A stretch of DNA of 64,000 bases from Artemisia argyi (GCA_030686995.1 CM060686.1:75405757-75469756); one strand, 5' to 3'; shown: positions 33,830-46,499, numbered from the stretch's first letter. Numbers and translations are program-made. Notes: generated by a model from the letters alone, not told the origin.

Positions 33830-34876
33830 CTAAACAGAAAAATTCATTTCAGAAGGAGTAATATTATCCTCATCATTATAATTTCCTTGAACAATATTAT
33901 TTCTAATAGTTAGGTTTTCAATTTTTTGTAGAAAACTTTCTTCTATTATTTGAGAAGTAGATGCTCTAGCTGTAGAAGGTATATTAACCTCATAATCTAG
34001 ATGACTAGAAAATACAGATCTATTAGACCTGCTTCTTCTTATTAAAGCATTAGCATTATCCAAATCTTCTTGTTCAAACTTTATTTTAACAATTCCATCA
34101 GAAGTTTGCAAAACATTAGTAAGATTACTATTAATTTTTGGTTGAGGAGGTATAGCTCCTTGCAAAAGCCAATTTTCAGGAAATTCAATTTCGTTCCACT
34201 TTATAATTTTTCGTGTAGATATTTTAGACATATCTAAATTACTTTCTATCAAAATGGTTTCATTAGTTTTACTAAACCTTTTACATTTAGGATTCATAGT
34301 AGTAAGAGGTCTGAAATAGATTCTATAACAAATACATATTAATTCAGAACCAGGCATATAATCATAACCATGAGTTTTAACATTTAAAGTCAAACTTTCA
34401 AGTATATTAACATCAGATAAAGATAATTGTAAATTAGGATAAACATTAAAATAGACTGGGCCATGAGCCAGGCTAGATTGGATAATTCCAATCAAAGATT
34501 GCTGCCAATTTCTATTACTACCATCTCTTAATACTGCTAAAAAACTTTCTGGTAACCCTTGTAAAGTTAAGGGTTTAAATGCAACTTGTATTAAACCTAT
34601 ATGTAAATAATTATAATTTAAACGATATTTTTGAAGATCTCTTTCATTTAATAATTTTAAAATCATTTCATTATTATCAAGAGTTATTGTTTCTTCAGTA
34701 GTTTTTACTGACTGAACAAACCCCATTTCTTCAAAGGTTCCAATTTCATATAAAACTTTTGGTTGGACTTTAGGAATTGTCCATTTATTTAAAAGATCTA
34801 AATTTCTGGGAATTTCATATTCCTCAGTCATACTGTTTTTAACAGATTTATTATTTCTTTTAAAAAGATTAAACAT
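33830..34876 (-). pseudogene. Endogenous caulimovirid movement protein (30K family), open frame
   Basis: A 348-codon open frame, the first after the primer site. Its central part (about residues 85-200) has the pattern of the 30K movement protein superfamily: alternating hydrophobic strands, a DG near the middle, an SLSD turn and a Cys-rich strand shortly after. The last third is Ser/Asn-rich and acidic. In a live virus such proteins form tubules through plasmodesmata. Unlike its neighbours this frame has no stop or shift, but with the rest of the genome broken it is classed as a relic. About 140 bases of decayed sequence separate it from the next frame. Confidence 0.75.
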
Positions 34877-34929
34877 ATTAATTAAGATTATGTTGAATAA
34901 CTTTAAACATACATATCCCTTTTGTCTAT

Positions 34930-34942
34930 GGCTCTGATACCA
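34930..34942 (-). promoter_or_regulatory. tRNA-Met primer-binding site of the pararetrovirus
   Basis: The minus strand reads tggtatcagagcc, complementary to the 3' end of initiator tRNA-Met, the primer used by Caulimoviridae for minus-strand synthesis. It starts a few bases after the terminal overlap, the expected place for the genome's discontinuity. Confidence 0.85.
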
Positions 34943-34944
34943 TT

Positions 34945-35043
34945 TAAGGCCAAGGTATGCTCAAATATATGAACCCAAATCAGTCAAGAGGATTCTATTT
35001 ACGATAAGATCCCAAGATAATTACTTCTAACCACAGTCAATCA
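34945..35043 (-). repeat. Viral terminal overlap, upstream copy, cut by the inverted-arm junction
   Basis: Direct repeat of 27514-27612. It stops at 35043, where host-derived inverted-arm sequence (tgttctgga...) begins at once; the downstream copy continues into more leader sequence. Confidence 0.92.
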
Positions 35044-37661
35044 TGTTCTGGAAACAGGTGTCTGGTTTTGGTTTTTAATTTACCGGTGATAGTCTGGATA
35101 AGGGTTTTTGTAATTATAGTGTGTAAATGGGTTTGGTTAGTGGGTTAATTGGTTATCACGCGAATAATAACTAGCGTTTCAGAGAAGATCGGCTCAAGTT
35201 GCGAAGCAAAGTTCTTAGTTGCTCCCTAAACTATGACTCTTGTTTGATTAACTAAAGTGTAGTTATAAATGTGTTTTGCCTATTATACCCTTGGAATATA
35301 TCAAAAAATAAGCGTTGACCGAGACCAAACTGGTCAAGGGACATATTCAGCCTAAAAGTCCCAAGGTTTGAACGCATGGCGACGATTTTAGAAACTTAAG
35401 GTCCCAGACGATGTTTTTGAAAAAATTCAGAGACCAACGGTGTATTTTTATCAAATAACTAATATGAACATCTTTTACTTATAAACCATGTGGTTGATTT
35501 TCATTTTACTCTTTTTGGAAATCCAAATGACTTTGTGTCATTCAAGATTATACTAGTAATAGAATAGCGTTATTCTTTGACAATGTAAATTAACACTAAT
35601 AACTATTATCGTCACGTCATATCTTCTTGATAAAAATTTTAGAGTAAAATACACCGTTCGTCCCTGTGGTTTCCCCAAAATAACACCGCAAGTCCCTTGG
35701 TTTTCATTTTTGCGTCACGAGTCCTTATAATGAAGTTTATTAACACCATTAGTCCCTATCTTTAACGATCGTTAACTTTCTCCGTTAACTCCCACATGTG
35801 CCTTACATGTGTCGTCCATTTCTAACGATCATTAACTATTTTTCACGTTTTCGTCTGTTTTCATCAGTTTTCGCACGTTTTCGTTCGTTTTTTCACGTTT
35901 TCATTTATCTTTTCACGTTTTCGGCCGCTTTGGATGTTTTCGTCCGTTTTTGGACGTTTTCATCCTTTTTTGAGCGTTTTGTCTGTTTTTGCACGTTTCG
36001 TCTGTTTTTGCACGTTTTCGTCCGTTTTCGTACGTTTTTGTCCGTTTTTGCAAGTTTTCGTCCGATATTGCATGTTTTCGTCCGTTTTGGTAGTTTTTCG
36101 TTCATTTTTTCATTTTCTCGCCCGTTTTTACACATTTTCATCTATTTTCGCATGTTTTTTTTGTCTGTTTTTACATGTTTTCGTTTGTTTTTGCACCTTT
36201 TTGTTCATTTCTGCACGTTTTCGTTTGTTTTTCTCACGTTTTCACCTGTTTTTACACATTCTAGCCAATTTTTGCATGATTTTGTTCGTTATTTACATGA
36301 TTTTGTTAATAAACATGTAAAAATAGATGAAAACGTGAAAAACGGACTAAAACGTGCAAAACGGACGAAAACTTGCAAAAAATAGACGAAAACGTGCGAA
36401 AACGAACGAAAACATGCAATAACGAACAAAATCATGCAAAAATTGGCTAAAATGTGTAAAAACAGGTGAAAACGTGAGTAAAACAAACGAAAACATGCAA
36501 AAATGAATGAAAAGGTGCAAAAACAGACGAAAACATATAAAAACAGACAAAAGCATGCGGAAATAGACGAAAATGTGTAAAAACAAGCGAGAACATGAAA
36601 AAATGAACAAAAAACTACCAAAACGAACGAAACCGTGCAAAAACGGACGAAAACATGCAAAATCGAATGAAAACTCGCAAAAACGGACAAAAACGTGCGA
36701 AAACGGACGAAAACATGCAAAAACGGACGAAACGTTCAAAAACAGACAAAAAAGGATGAAAACGTCCAAAACGGACGAAAACGTGAAAAAACGAACGAAA
36801 ACGTGCGAAAACAGACGAAAACGTGAAAAAAAAGTTAACGATCGTTAGAAATGGACGACACATGTAAGGCACATGTAGGAATTAACGGAGAAAGCTAACG
36901 ATCGTTAAAGATAGGGACTAATGGTGTTAATAAACTTCATTATAAGGACTCGTGACGCAAAAATGAAAACCAAGGGACTTGCGGTGTTATTTTGGGCAAA
37001 CCTTAGGGACGAACGGTGTAATTTATTCACAATTTTATTTGGGTATAGTTGTGTTTTGTGTAGTGTGTGTTGAGACTTATAGGGGCTTGAATTTATAAAT
37101 AAGCTAGTTTATAAAACAAGTGTTTTTTTTTTCTTTTTTTTTTTTTTTATTTTTTTTGTCACATATATTTATGCAAGCTTTTATAAGTCATAAGCTCAAA
37201 CCAATTGAAACAGATCTTATGGGTGCTTATAGTTACTCAAATTAATTAAACACTCTTCAAAATATAATGGATTAACACACAAAATTTTAAAATATATCTA
37301 AATTTAATTTGATACGGAGTATATTTTAATGTGATTTTATATTAATAAGCTTCATTTTAACTAATTCGTCAAACTATTTTATAAAATTATAAGCTTCAAC
37401 TTCTAGCTTATAATACAAGCTCTAGTTCAAGCCTCAACTCGAGTTCTAGCTCTAACTCATTACATCAAACATACCTTATATGTTAAAAGTAATAAGCTTA
37501 CTTCTATCTAATAAATTCTAACTTTGACTAGTAAATTAGAAAGGGAAATCATATTCTTTCTTTGAATGATTTAAGCTTTTCTTTAGTATAGAATTATTAA
37601 TATTTAATTTGCTTAATCACACGATTTGGTTTGTATTGAACATTAGAGTTTGGTTCAACAA

Positions 37662-37702
<41 letters not shown>

Positions 37703-37825
37703 CACTTACATTTTTTTATATAAAAAATAAATATCTCATACCGTTAATCGTTAAGTAAAACTAATTATACCATCATGACGAACATAAAATCATCTTTGAA
37801 TACTGATAGTTCTATATACTTTTGA

Positions 37826-37872
<47 letters not shown>

Positions 37873-38864
37873 AGTGTTGAAATTTACGCTATGAAGAATT
37901 ACATGTGATTTGTAATATGAAAAATCACATGTGATTTGTGATTTGAACTTTAAAACTTGCATCATAAATCAAATGTGATTTCGTATTTTTTAGAATTTAA
38001 TACCTAATAGAAAAACAAAAAAATAAGTTTGTTAAAAGTATATCAAAGTGATCGTCTACTGAAAAATAAAAAATTATCGTTGTGATTGTGTATTTTTTGC
38101 CGTTTAATGATTTACCATTTGTAAAATAATCTATACTATATAAAAGTTAAACCCCTTAATTTAATGTGCAAGAGTATTGTGCACAAATGGGTTGTACGGT
38201 AAAATGTAGTTTAAGCAACATCCATGGTTTATCAATTACACAATAAGATCCTTAATTTAATGTGGAAGAGTATTGTGCACAAATGGGTGGTATTGTACAA
38301 TGTAGTTTATGCAACTAATGTGGAATATCAAGTGATGGAATATGAATTGCTGATGTGATTTCGAGTATATGAATCATCTCTGCATTTACAACACATAATG
38401 ATCTCAATACTATAAATAAAAAATGTATTTACAACAAACCACAATCCCATCTCCTCACACTCAAGGATCGATCTCAGTTTTTTTTTCTTCTTCTTTGTGT
38501 GATACTACTTTTATATATCCGAAAACAATCAACAACAACGACTACCCTATGTCCAATCCCATCATCTAAATAACACCAACATACTACAAACAACAATTCC
38601 ATCTCCTCACAAATATCACAACAGCAACAACCATCTACACGACTCAAATACAAAATAAAAATAAAGAACCAAAAGATCTCAGCTTTCTTTTTCATGTATT
38701 AACACTAATTTAAGACCTTTAAAGATTAATAACACGAGAAAAAACTCATCATCGATCTATGAGAAGCTTTGCTTCTTTTTATATCCAAAAATAAATAAAT
38801 AATCATAACAAATTTGTTATGTTCTTTATTTGGTTCGCTCAATGAAACACAAAAAAGAAACAAC
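35044..38864 (-). repeat. Right arm of the 3.8-kb inverted duplication
   Basis: Reverse complement of 19976-23829. It begins at the viral terminal overlap with 409 bp of the MULE left end (TIR to 35455), then MITE C, AT-rich spacer, a T-run (37828-37871) and the first 735 bp of the Helitron at 38130. The match ends at 38864 inside the Helitron; beyond, the two Helitron copies are unrelated. The shared 73-codon frame appears here at 38474-38695. Confidence 0.93.
35642..37028. mobile_element. MULE-type MITE, inverted copy of element B (element C)
   Basis: Same element as 21834-23231 carried in the inverted arm: ends gagtaaaatacaccg and its complement, flanked by aaaatttta (35633-35641) and acaatttta (37029-37037), one difference from perfect. 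It is 11 bp shorter than its partner, as expected when the internal 10-bp array slips. Frames inside it are repeat artefacts. Confidence 0.88.
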
Positions 38865-41800
38865 AAAAAAGAGTTCAGAAATAAACAAACATGGCTAGAA
38901 AATTTTAAGGAAACATACGTGATATTTCTGTGACTTTGTCACACTTTTGCTTCGAAATAAGTAGAAACTGATAATCAAGTGCTACAAAAAAGCGTCTGCA
39001 AATCCATATAACACCGGCCGAATTCTGTTTACATCTGCGCACATGCCACATCCAGTCCTAAGGTCCCTGTATATCCTGTAATGCAGGAAGGTTAAATAAG
39101 AAAATCTCAAAAAAAAAAAAAAAAAAAAAAAAAACGGCTGCAAACAAAATCCCAATTTTGGTATTACCTGCTGAAGTGTGATGGACTACCAGGCCACATT
39201 TCTGAATAAGGCTTGCATATTTCTGAATAAAGCCTACATATTTCTGAAGTATGAGAGCAATTCCACGCCTAATATTCTACATTGGCGTAATGGACTACCA
39301 CACCATATTTCTGAATAAGGCCTGCATATTTCACAACATGTACAAGATAAACATGAGAAACCATAATAAAGTGCAAAATATGAAAGGAAAAAAATCATGA
39401 TAAATTCCAAAAAGTGAGTTAACAAAATACACAATGTTGGTTGTATATGGTACTGCAGCATGTTGTGTAATTAATCTTTTTACACAAATATGTTGCATAG
39501 CTGATTAGTGAAGTCTGTGGCCTATTCAATCTTGAACTACAATTTATGGTTAAAGGGCAAGAGTTTATATGGGCAACCCTTTTTTCTCTTGAATGGCAAC
39601 ATATAGTTTAAAAAAAAAGAAAGGCAATGGTACATACAATAAAAAAAAAGCTTGATGGTTTACGGAGATGTCACATTACATAAGATTGGCGCTAACCCGA
39701 CATAAAAGATCAGGTTATCAGGTTTCGGGTGCGAACGGGTTGGTTTTGTTGTCAAGAATCTATGAATAAAAGTCCATCACTCTTAGGTATCTCAAAGAAG
39801 AGAAAATAGAGGACCGCATACAAATTTCAACAACAGTATTTGCAAAAAATCGGCGAGGAGATGTAAAAAACAATATAGTAGCATAAGTAATTCACAATTG
39901 AAGCGTGCATAAATTTTTAGTTACTCCATATAAGCCTAATTTGTTATAGTATTCTTCGTAGATAAACAAAGCACAATGTAGCTTAACTGATTTAAAGGAT
40001 TGCTTGACCAATAAAAAGTTAGGAATACTGTAAATGTGCATGAATCTGTTAGTTAATTCACGTAGGCCTAACTCGGATACATTCGTTTTTGATAAACAAA
40101 GCAAGTGGTCTCTTAAATAATGAATTAAAGCATCAATACACCACTAAGAGGTTAACGGGAAAACAACAAAAAATGTATTAATCAAATTGTTGATATAATA
40201 AAAAAAATGCAAATAGGAAAACTTCATAGAATAATTGTTCTACTCCAATAGATGCAAAACGTAAAGGGAATAAATGTATTTGTTACCATTCATATCACTT
40301 TGGAAATCACCTCCTTGTATATCCTTGAATCTGGATTCTTTTGGCCAGTCAAATTGTTCGTCTTCTGTTAAAACAAAATCATAAAGTCAAATTTAATAAA
40401 ACTACAAATTACCTCCTAAAAAAATCACATACACTAGGAATGAAAGAAGTGTTTGTGACGGATATCAAGCACTTCTGAAACTAATATTCCATGTATATTA
40501 CCACACATGCTACTTTGTTACACAACTGTATTTAGTTTCAATCATGAAAATTAAATATGGCGATATAATATGACTATATGACAGTCGATTTAAGTTCACA
40601 AAGCAAACCAACTCTTTAGTCCGGACAACATGTGTGGACATCCTAGCAAGAATTCTTGTAAACTAATTGGGTAGATACTACTGTAATTCGTTATCCATAA
40701 ATAACTCGTGTTACTCCTCATCAACCAATTGATTGAATAACACGTTTTCGTACTAACCTGCACCAAAATCTCAAATGTGGCAAAATTATAATAAGAGTAG
40801 TTTGAGCCTCCTTCAACTCATTTCACAGTCAATCCACCTTTACCTAAATGGGTAAAAACTGCTCTAATACTAACAAAGGAGGAATCGGCCTAATCTGAAA
40901 GTGTTGCATGTATAAGTAGAATGGTTCGTTTACGGTTATTGAGCTCACATATGAAAATAATTAGCACAAAATGCATACCTTTTGTGTCTGAACCCCAATG
41001 CTCAAGTCCAAAACGCACATAATATTTGAATATATTCGAACATTCTCCAGAACTGCTATCCCAGTAACTCTGGTCCTTTTTTGGGGTGAAAAGCCAAGCC
41101 TGTAGTCATACGAAATAATAGTTTTATAATTAGTTCGTCAGTGGTCAATTTTAACAAATAGATGTAAAACTCACAGCAATAGCTATCTATTTAATGATAC
41201 CAATAAGAAGTATTTAGTTAAAAAAATATGGCTTGCAAGGAGAAAAGATATATCCTTTAAATTATCCCTACCTTACGTGTAATGGTGATAACTCTGTTCA
41301 TAAACACTTAGTGGGGATAATCACAGCCCCAAACTTTCTGATTATAAAACCTTAACACGTGTCTCTCAAATACTTAGTACCTAACACCTAGTCGTCATTT
41401 CCACTTCCTTCACTTATCTTGCGCCATTCTTTTAGTTAACGACTTGCATGACTTCATCATGAGGCTTTAATCCTATACGGCAACACATAAGAAGTTGAAG
41501 TTAGTACAACTACAAATTTTCAGGTTCAATCATCATTCAAATGCAATTTCTACAAACAGGTTGAGAAAAAGGCAAACTTCTACAAACAGTTAAGAGTTTT
41601 TCTTTGGCTAATCAGCAATCTCAAACACCACTGAAAATCTCAACCATTTTAAAACACTCAAAATGTAGATAAGCATATCGAATAATCGACCTTCATCCAT
41701 AAGCTTCTTCATCTCTAAATTTGAAAACATCACCCTCTGTTTAAACGCGGTCATAAATCTATTCTTTAGTTAAACCTTCATCCATAACCAAACACGACCA

Positions 41801-42778
41801 AATCACTCCAAACAAAAACTCATTGAAAATTTGACGTGGACCAAAAACAGTAGGAAAAATTAAACATAACTTACAATCAGCTCTTCAGCCGCAAACGAAA
41901 AAACATGTCTTTATTATCGGATCGAGTATAAACGCCGCCACGAAAACCCCCCAAAGTTGCAACCCTAAGTCTTGTTTAACTGAATCTTCAAAGGAAAAAA
42001 ATATAGTCATATTCTAACCCAATCTACAGTAAAAATATAATTAAACCTTCAGATAAGAGACACTTACTAAATCAAAGCAGAATAACTTCATAACTGTCCA
42101 GCATTTTTACCTTTTTTATACACCAAATCATAACTCAAACCTAAAATAAACTCACTCTTACACTGTGTTCCTGAGTTTTATCATTAAAGATCCTCTTGTC
42201 GATCTAAATAAACAATGATCTCAATTCAATCAGAGCTCCTTAATGTTTTTGGGATAGCTAAGACAAACAACCCCAATAATTAAATAACCACATACGAAAT
42301 CCCAATCCCAACCACCACTAATTTCATAAGAACCCTAAAATTTAAACGAACCCCTAATTTTTATGAATCATTCAAAAAAATCCCTAAATTAACACAAAAC
42401 CCTAATTCTTATGAACGACATATAAAAAAAACAAAAACCCCAAATTAAAAAAAAAAAGAAAAAAAAAACCCTAATTTTACCTTGTTTATACACGATCTGT
42501 GGATCTGATTAATTTTCTTCGTTGATTAATTTTGTTTGTGGAGGCATGAATCGTTATTTTTTTTGTGCGTGTTTGTGTTTTGTGATTTGTGTTGTGGGTG
42601 TGGAAAAGATAAGGTGAGTTTTATATTTGTGTTTGTGGCTACAGTTAAATGTTACAGAAGTTGGGGGAGGGGGGGGGGGGAGCAGTCCTATTCATAAGAA
42701 CCCTCATAAATGTAATATAGTATAATATAATATAACGAGGCAGGCAGAACCCGTGCTACGCATGGGCTAAGAATCTAA
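38130..42778 (+). mobile_element. 4.6-kb non-autonomous Helitron with captured gene fragment
   Basis: It starts TCTATACTATATAAAAG at 38130 (after an A) and ends with the hairpin cccgtgctacgcatggg (42750-42766), then 12 bases later CTAA at 42775-42778 followed by T. Start, hairpin, CTRR end and A/T site fit a Helitron. No Rep/helicase. Three phase-consistent exons lie on the minus strand at 39029-41099; the rest is AT-rich, with an A-run at about 39110-39134 and a G-run near 42662-42680. Bases 41100-42660 include several possible 5' exon or UTR stretches (caaccctaag, aaccctaa) that I could not assemble. Confidence 0.62.
39029..41099 (-). pseudogene. Captured gene fragment, three exons in phase, unknown family
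   Basis: On the minus strand: exon 40979-41099 (acceptor tgactacag, donor ag|gtatgc), exon 40287-40364 (acceptor ttttaacag, donor atg|gtaaca) and exon 39029-39075 (acceptor gcattacag, stop TAA). Phases agree at both joins and give about 82 coding-like residues, beginning WLFTPKKDQSYWDSSSGE and containing EDEQFDWPKESRFKD. The aromatic and charged make-up with coherent phases argues for a once-real gene 3' end. I do not recognise the family. Transcription would run against the Helitron's orientation. The upstream exon was not identified. Confidence 0.45.
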
Positions 42779-43489
42779 TTGTTAATCGTGTATTCTTTTT
42801 GTATATTGGCGAGTGTATACTTAATTATTGTTTAGTATGTTATATGAAATGTTTTAACTTTCTTATATAAAAATTTATTAAAAGTGTTTGATGTTGTTTT
42901 GGTTTTGTAGTATTGTATTCTATATATGGGATTTTGGTTATTAAGTTGTGATGGCTTTGTTTCTTTTGGCATATTACTTATTTGCATGATAAAAAAATGG
43001 CTTTGTTTATTTTGGTCTATTACTTAGCACTATAATACTTGTCTATTAGATGGTTTTTGCATGGTAATATGATGCACACGGGGTCTATCTAATTGGTTAT
43101 AGTTTAATGTGCGTTAAATATTTTTTTATTAAGTTTCTAAGTTAAAGTTTGTGTAATAATGTATATATAATAATGCCACATAAACTGTATAAAAATCGTT
43201 ACAAACCTTTTTAGCTTTATCTCATTTTATTGTACAACTAATTTTATTAAAATTTAACATTGAAGTCTAACTAATATTAATAAATTTTATCAATAAACTC
43301 AATTTTAAATAGCCAACTAAATGAATATTAATTAACACACTATTAATAATTCTGAAAACCTTTGAACTCCACTATTATGTCTTAAACTTAATTTTTTTAA
43401 TTTACAAATGGGTTTGAGCAAAAATTATATACTTTTTCCTTTATATTCATTATTCAAGTTGCATGCTTACATAAATTAATCATGCTAAA
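42779..43489. other. AT-rich intergenic DNA, nothing recognised
   Basis: No ORF, element end or RNA gene could be supported between the Helitron 3' end and the tandem 1.4-kb repeats. Confidence 0.5.
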
Positions 43490-43623
43490 AATTATCATTT
43501 AACCATTTAAATGTTGCTTTACATACATGCTCGTGCATATTTTCTTTAATCAATTCACACATGTGAGCTACATCAATAGAAAACACACATAAATTACTTT
43601 TATATGAAAATGCATTAACGAAA

Positions 43624-43680
<57 letters not shown>

Positions 43681-46271
43681 CATTAGGTTAAATCATCAAT
43701 TATTCTTGCAACCTTTTCAACTTCATCTCAATCCATAACCGACTTTTAATTGTTTACTAATTACTTAATATCATGTGATAAATTCCGGCAAGCCTTGCAC
43801 TTCCATCTCGATGTTGTATATACTTCACATTAAATGCAACGGTTTTGTTTTTTGATAAAAGTTTAAACTTTTGCTTATGTTTAAAACTCAACTTTTTTAT
43901 CTGATATTATAATTTACAAACGGATTTAAGTCAAAATTATGTATTTTTTCCCTTTCTATTCATTACTCAATGTGATATTTTTAATATGTCGTATTTTGCT
44001 ATTATGCAAACTCATTTAATTGGCGTAAATATTGGTTTCTCACTAACGATTCTACATATAGAAAAAGAAAACACTTTGCGATGCGCGACCTTCTTCTTTT
44101 CAATAATAATTCAATTGCACACGATAAATTCATTCTAATATTTCTCAAAGAGTATTCGAAAGCAACTACTTACATAAACTAATCGCGCTAAAAAGTATCA
44201 TTTAACCATTTAAATATTGCTTTACATACATGCTCGTACACATTTTCTTGAATCAATTCGCACTACATCAATAGAAAATGCACATAAATTACTTGTATAT
44301 GAAAATGCATTAACCCAATACGTATATCTATATCTATATATATGCTTATCTATAACAATCACCTAAATATGTAAGAAACAAAGAAAACAGTTGGTGTCAC
44401 AATCTTTGGTTCCATTTATCTAAGCATGCATGATCTTGTGTGATTTTCATGGTACCTGCGTATGATAACTAAATTAAGAAAAAAAGAAGACCAAGTTAAT
44501 TACAAAGATCTAAAAGATGTGTGAATCATCTCCAAAATGTTGCAAAAGAAAATTTACATACCGCTACCAACAATCAAAGATCTAAAAGATGTGTGAATCA
44601 TCTTCAAATGTACATACTAAATGTGATTTTGGCCGGTTTATATAGGCATGAATTAGGTTAAATCATTAATTATTCTTGCAAACTTTCGCAAACCTTGCAC
44701 TGCATCTAACCGACTTTTAATTCTATACTAAATGCTATGTGATCAATTCGGGCTACCCTTGCACTTCATCTCCTTTCATGATTGTATAGTTATTATGAGG
44801 CTGCATTGAATTCCGAGCAATAGCTATCTTGTACTCTATGCAACTACTAAACGACTCCAACTTGTTTCTAACTCTACAAACTCTATCATCATAACCAAGT
44901 ATCATTTAACCATTTAAATGTTGCTTTATATACATGCTCGTGCACATTTTCTTTAATCAATTCGCACATGTGAGCTACATCAATAGAAAACACACATAAA
45001 TTACTTTTATATGAAAATGCATTAACAAAATACATATATCTATATATATTGCATTAGGTTAAATCATCAATTATTCTTGCAACCTTTTCAACTTTATCTC
45101 AATCCATAACCGACTTTTAATTGTATACTAATTACTAAATATCATGTGATAAATTCCGGCAAGCCTTGCACTTACATCTCGATGTTGTATATACTTCACA
45201 TTAAATGCACCGGTTTTGTTTTTCGATAAAAGTTTGAACTTTTGCTTATGTTTAAAACTCAACTTTTTTATCTGATATTATAATTTACAAACGAATTTAA
45301 GTCAAAATTATGTATTTTTTCCTTTCTATTCATTACTCAATGTGATATTTTTAATATGTCGTATTTTGCTATTATGCAAACTCATTTAATTGGCGTAAAT
45401 ATTGGTTTCTCATTAACGATTCTACATATAGAAAAAGAAAACACTTTCTGATGCGCGACCTTCTTCTTTTCTATAATAATTCAATTGCACATGATAAATT
45501 CATTCTAATATTTCTCAAAGAGCATTCGAAAGCAACTACTTACATAAACTAATCGCGCTAAAAAGTATCATTTAACAATTTAAATGTTGCTTTACATACA
45601 TGCTCGTACACATTTTCTTGAATCAATTCGCACATGTGAGCTACATCAATAGAAAACGCACATAAATTACATGTATATGAAAATGCATTAACATAATACA
45701 TATATCTATATCTATATATATGCATATCTATAACAATCACCTAAATATGTAAGAAACAAAGAAAACAGTTGGTGTCACAATCTTTGGTTTCATTTATCTA
45801 AGCATGCATGATCTTGTGTGATTTTCATGGTACCTGCGTATGATAACTAAATTAAGAAAAAAAGAAGACCAAGTTAATTACAAAGATCTAAAAGATGTGT
45901 GAATCATCTCCAAAATGTTGCAAAAGAGAATTTACATACCGCTACCAACAATCAAAGATCTAAAAGATGTGTGAATCATCTCAAATGTACACAATAAATG
46001 TGATTTTGGCCGGTTTATATAGGCATGAATTAGGTTAAATCATTAATTATTCTTTCAATCTTTCGCAACCCTTGCACTTCATCTTACCGACTTTTAATTC
46101 TATACTAAATGCTATGTGATCAATTCGGGCAACCCTTGCACTTCATCTCCTTTCATGATTGTATAGTTATTATGAGGCTGCATTGAATTCCGAGCAATAG
46201 CTATCTTGTACTCTATGCAACTACTAAACGACTCCAACTTGTTTCTAACTCTACAAACTCTATCATCATAA
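43490..46271 (+). repeat. Tandem duplication of a ~1.4-kb unit, with half-unit sub-repeats
   Basis: The block at about 43490-44900 is repeated at about 44901-46271. The marker atcatttaaccatttaaatg (or a close variant) recurs near 43495, 44200, 44905 and 45570, so each 1.4-kb unit is itself two diverged ~0.7-kb halves (A-B-A-B). Both units end with the same gactccaacttgtttctaac string. The first unit carries a (TA)n tract at 43628-43678 that is reduced in the second. No ORF over 60 codons looks real. Confidence 0.85.
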
Positions 46272-46313
46272 CTCCACATTAAATTTAGGGACTGAATCTT
46301 ATAGTATTATAGA
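46272..46313 (-). mobile_element. Helitron-like 5' terminus
   Basis: On the minus strand TCTATAATACTATAAGATTC starts at 46313, then ccctaaatttaatgtgg, matching the 5' ends of the other Helitrons. It reads into the tandem repeat, which may be the inside of this element; no matching 3' hairpin end was found. Bases 46314-46500 show nothing. Confidence 0.45.
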
Positions 46314-46499
46314 TGAGGTATTGGATTGTGTAAGCAAAAGACAGCTAGAGCTTTTTAGTAAGATTAAGCATTTTTAGTTACAGAATTAAGAATATGATTC
46401 CTTTTCATGTATATAATTAGTCAAAGCCATAATTAGTTTATTTGATAGTAATTTAATGCAATTGCTGGATTTAGTAATATTTTGATGCAAAACATTTAG

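Larger units (their letters stand above)
27514..35043 (-). mobile_element. Endogenous pararetrovirus (Caulimoviridae), degenerate, one unit plus terminal overlap
   Basis: On the minus strand, in order: a tRNA-Met primer-binding site, a movement protein, a coat-protein region with zinc knuckle, aspartic protease, reverse transcriptase, RNase H, a further long ORF, a TATA box and a CT-rich leader. There is no integrase. The sequence just upstream of the primer site (34945-35043) recurs at 27514-27612, so the copy is a circular genome of about 7.43 kb opened near the primer site with 99 bp of overlap. Genome size, lack of integrase and a 30K movement protein fit Caulimoviridae rather than an LTR retrotransposon. 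The genus is not certain. Every long ORF except the movement protein is broken, so this is an inactive relic. One side abuts an (ATT)n array; the other is the inner breakpoint of the right inverted arm. Confidence 0.85.

Noticed and set aside
27514..35043. LTR retrotransposon instead of a pararetrovirus
   Set aside because: The direct repeat is only 99 bp with no TG..CA ends, there is no integrase, and a 30K movement protein is present.
19976..38864. Inverted duplication as a pure assembly error
   Set aside because: The arms differ in microsatellite lengths, single bases and one target-duplication base; still to be confirmed by long reads.
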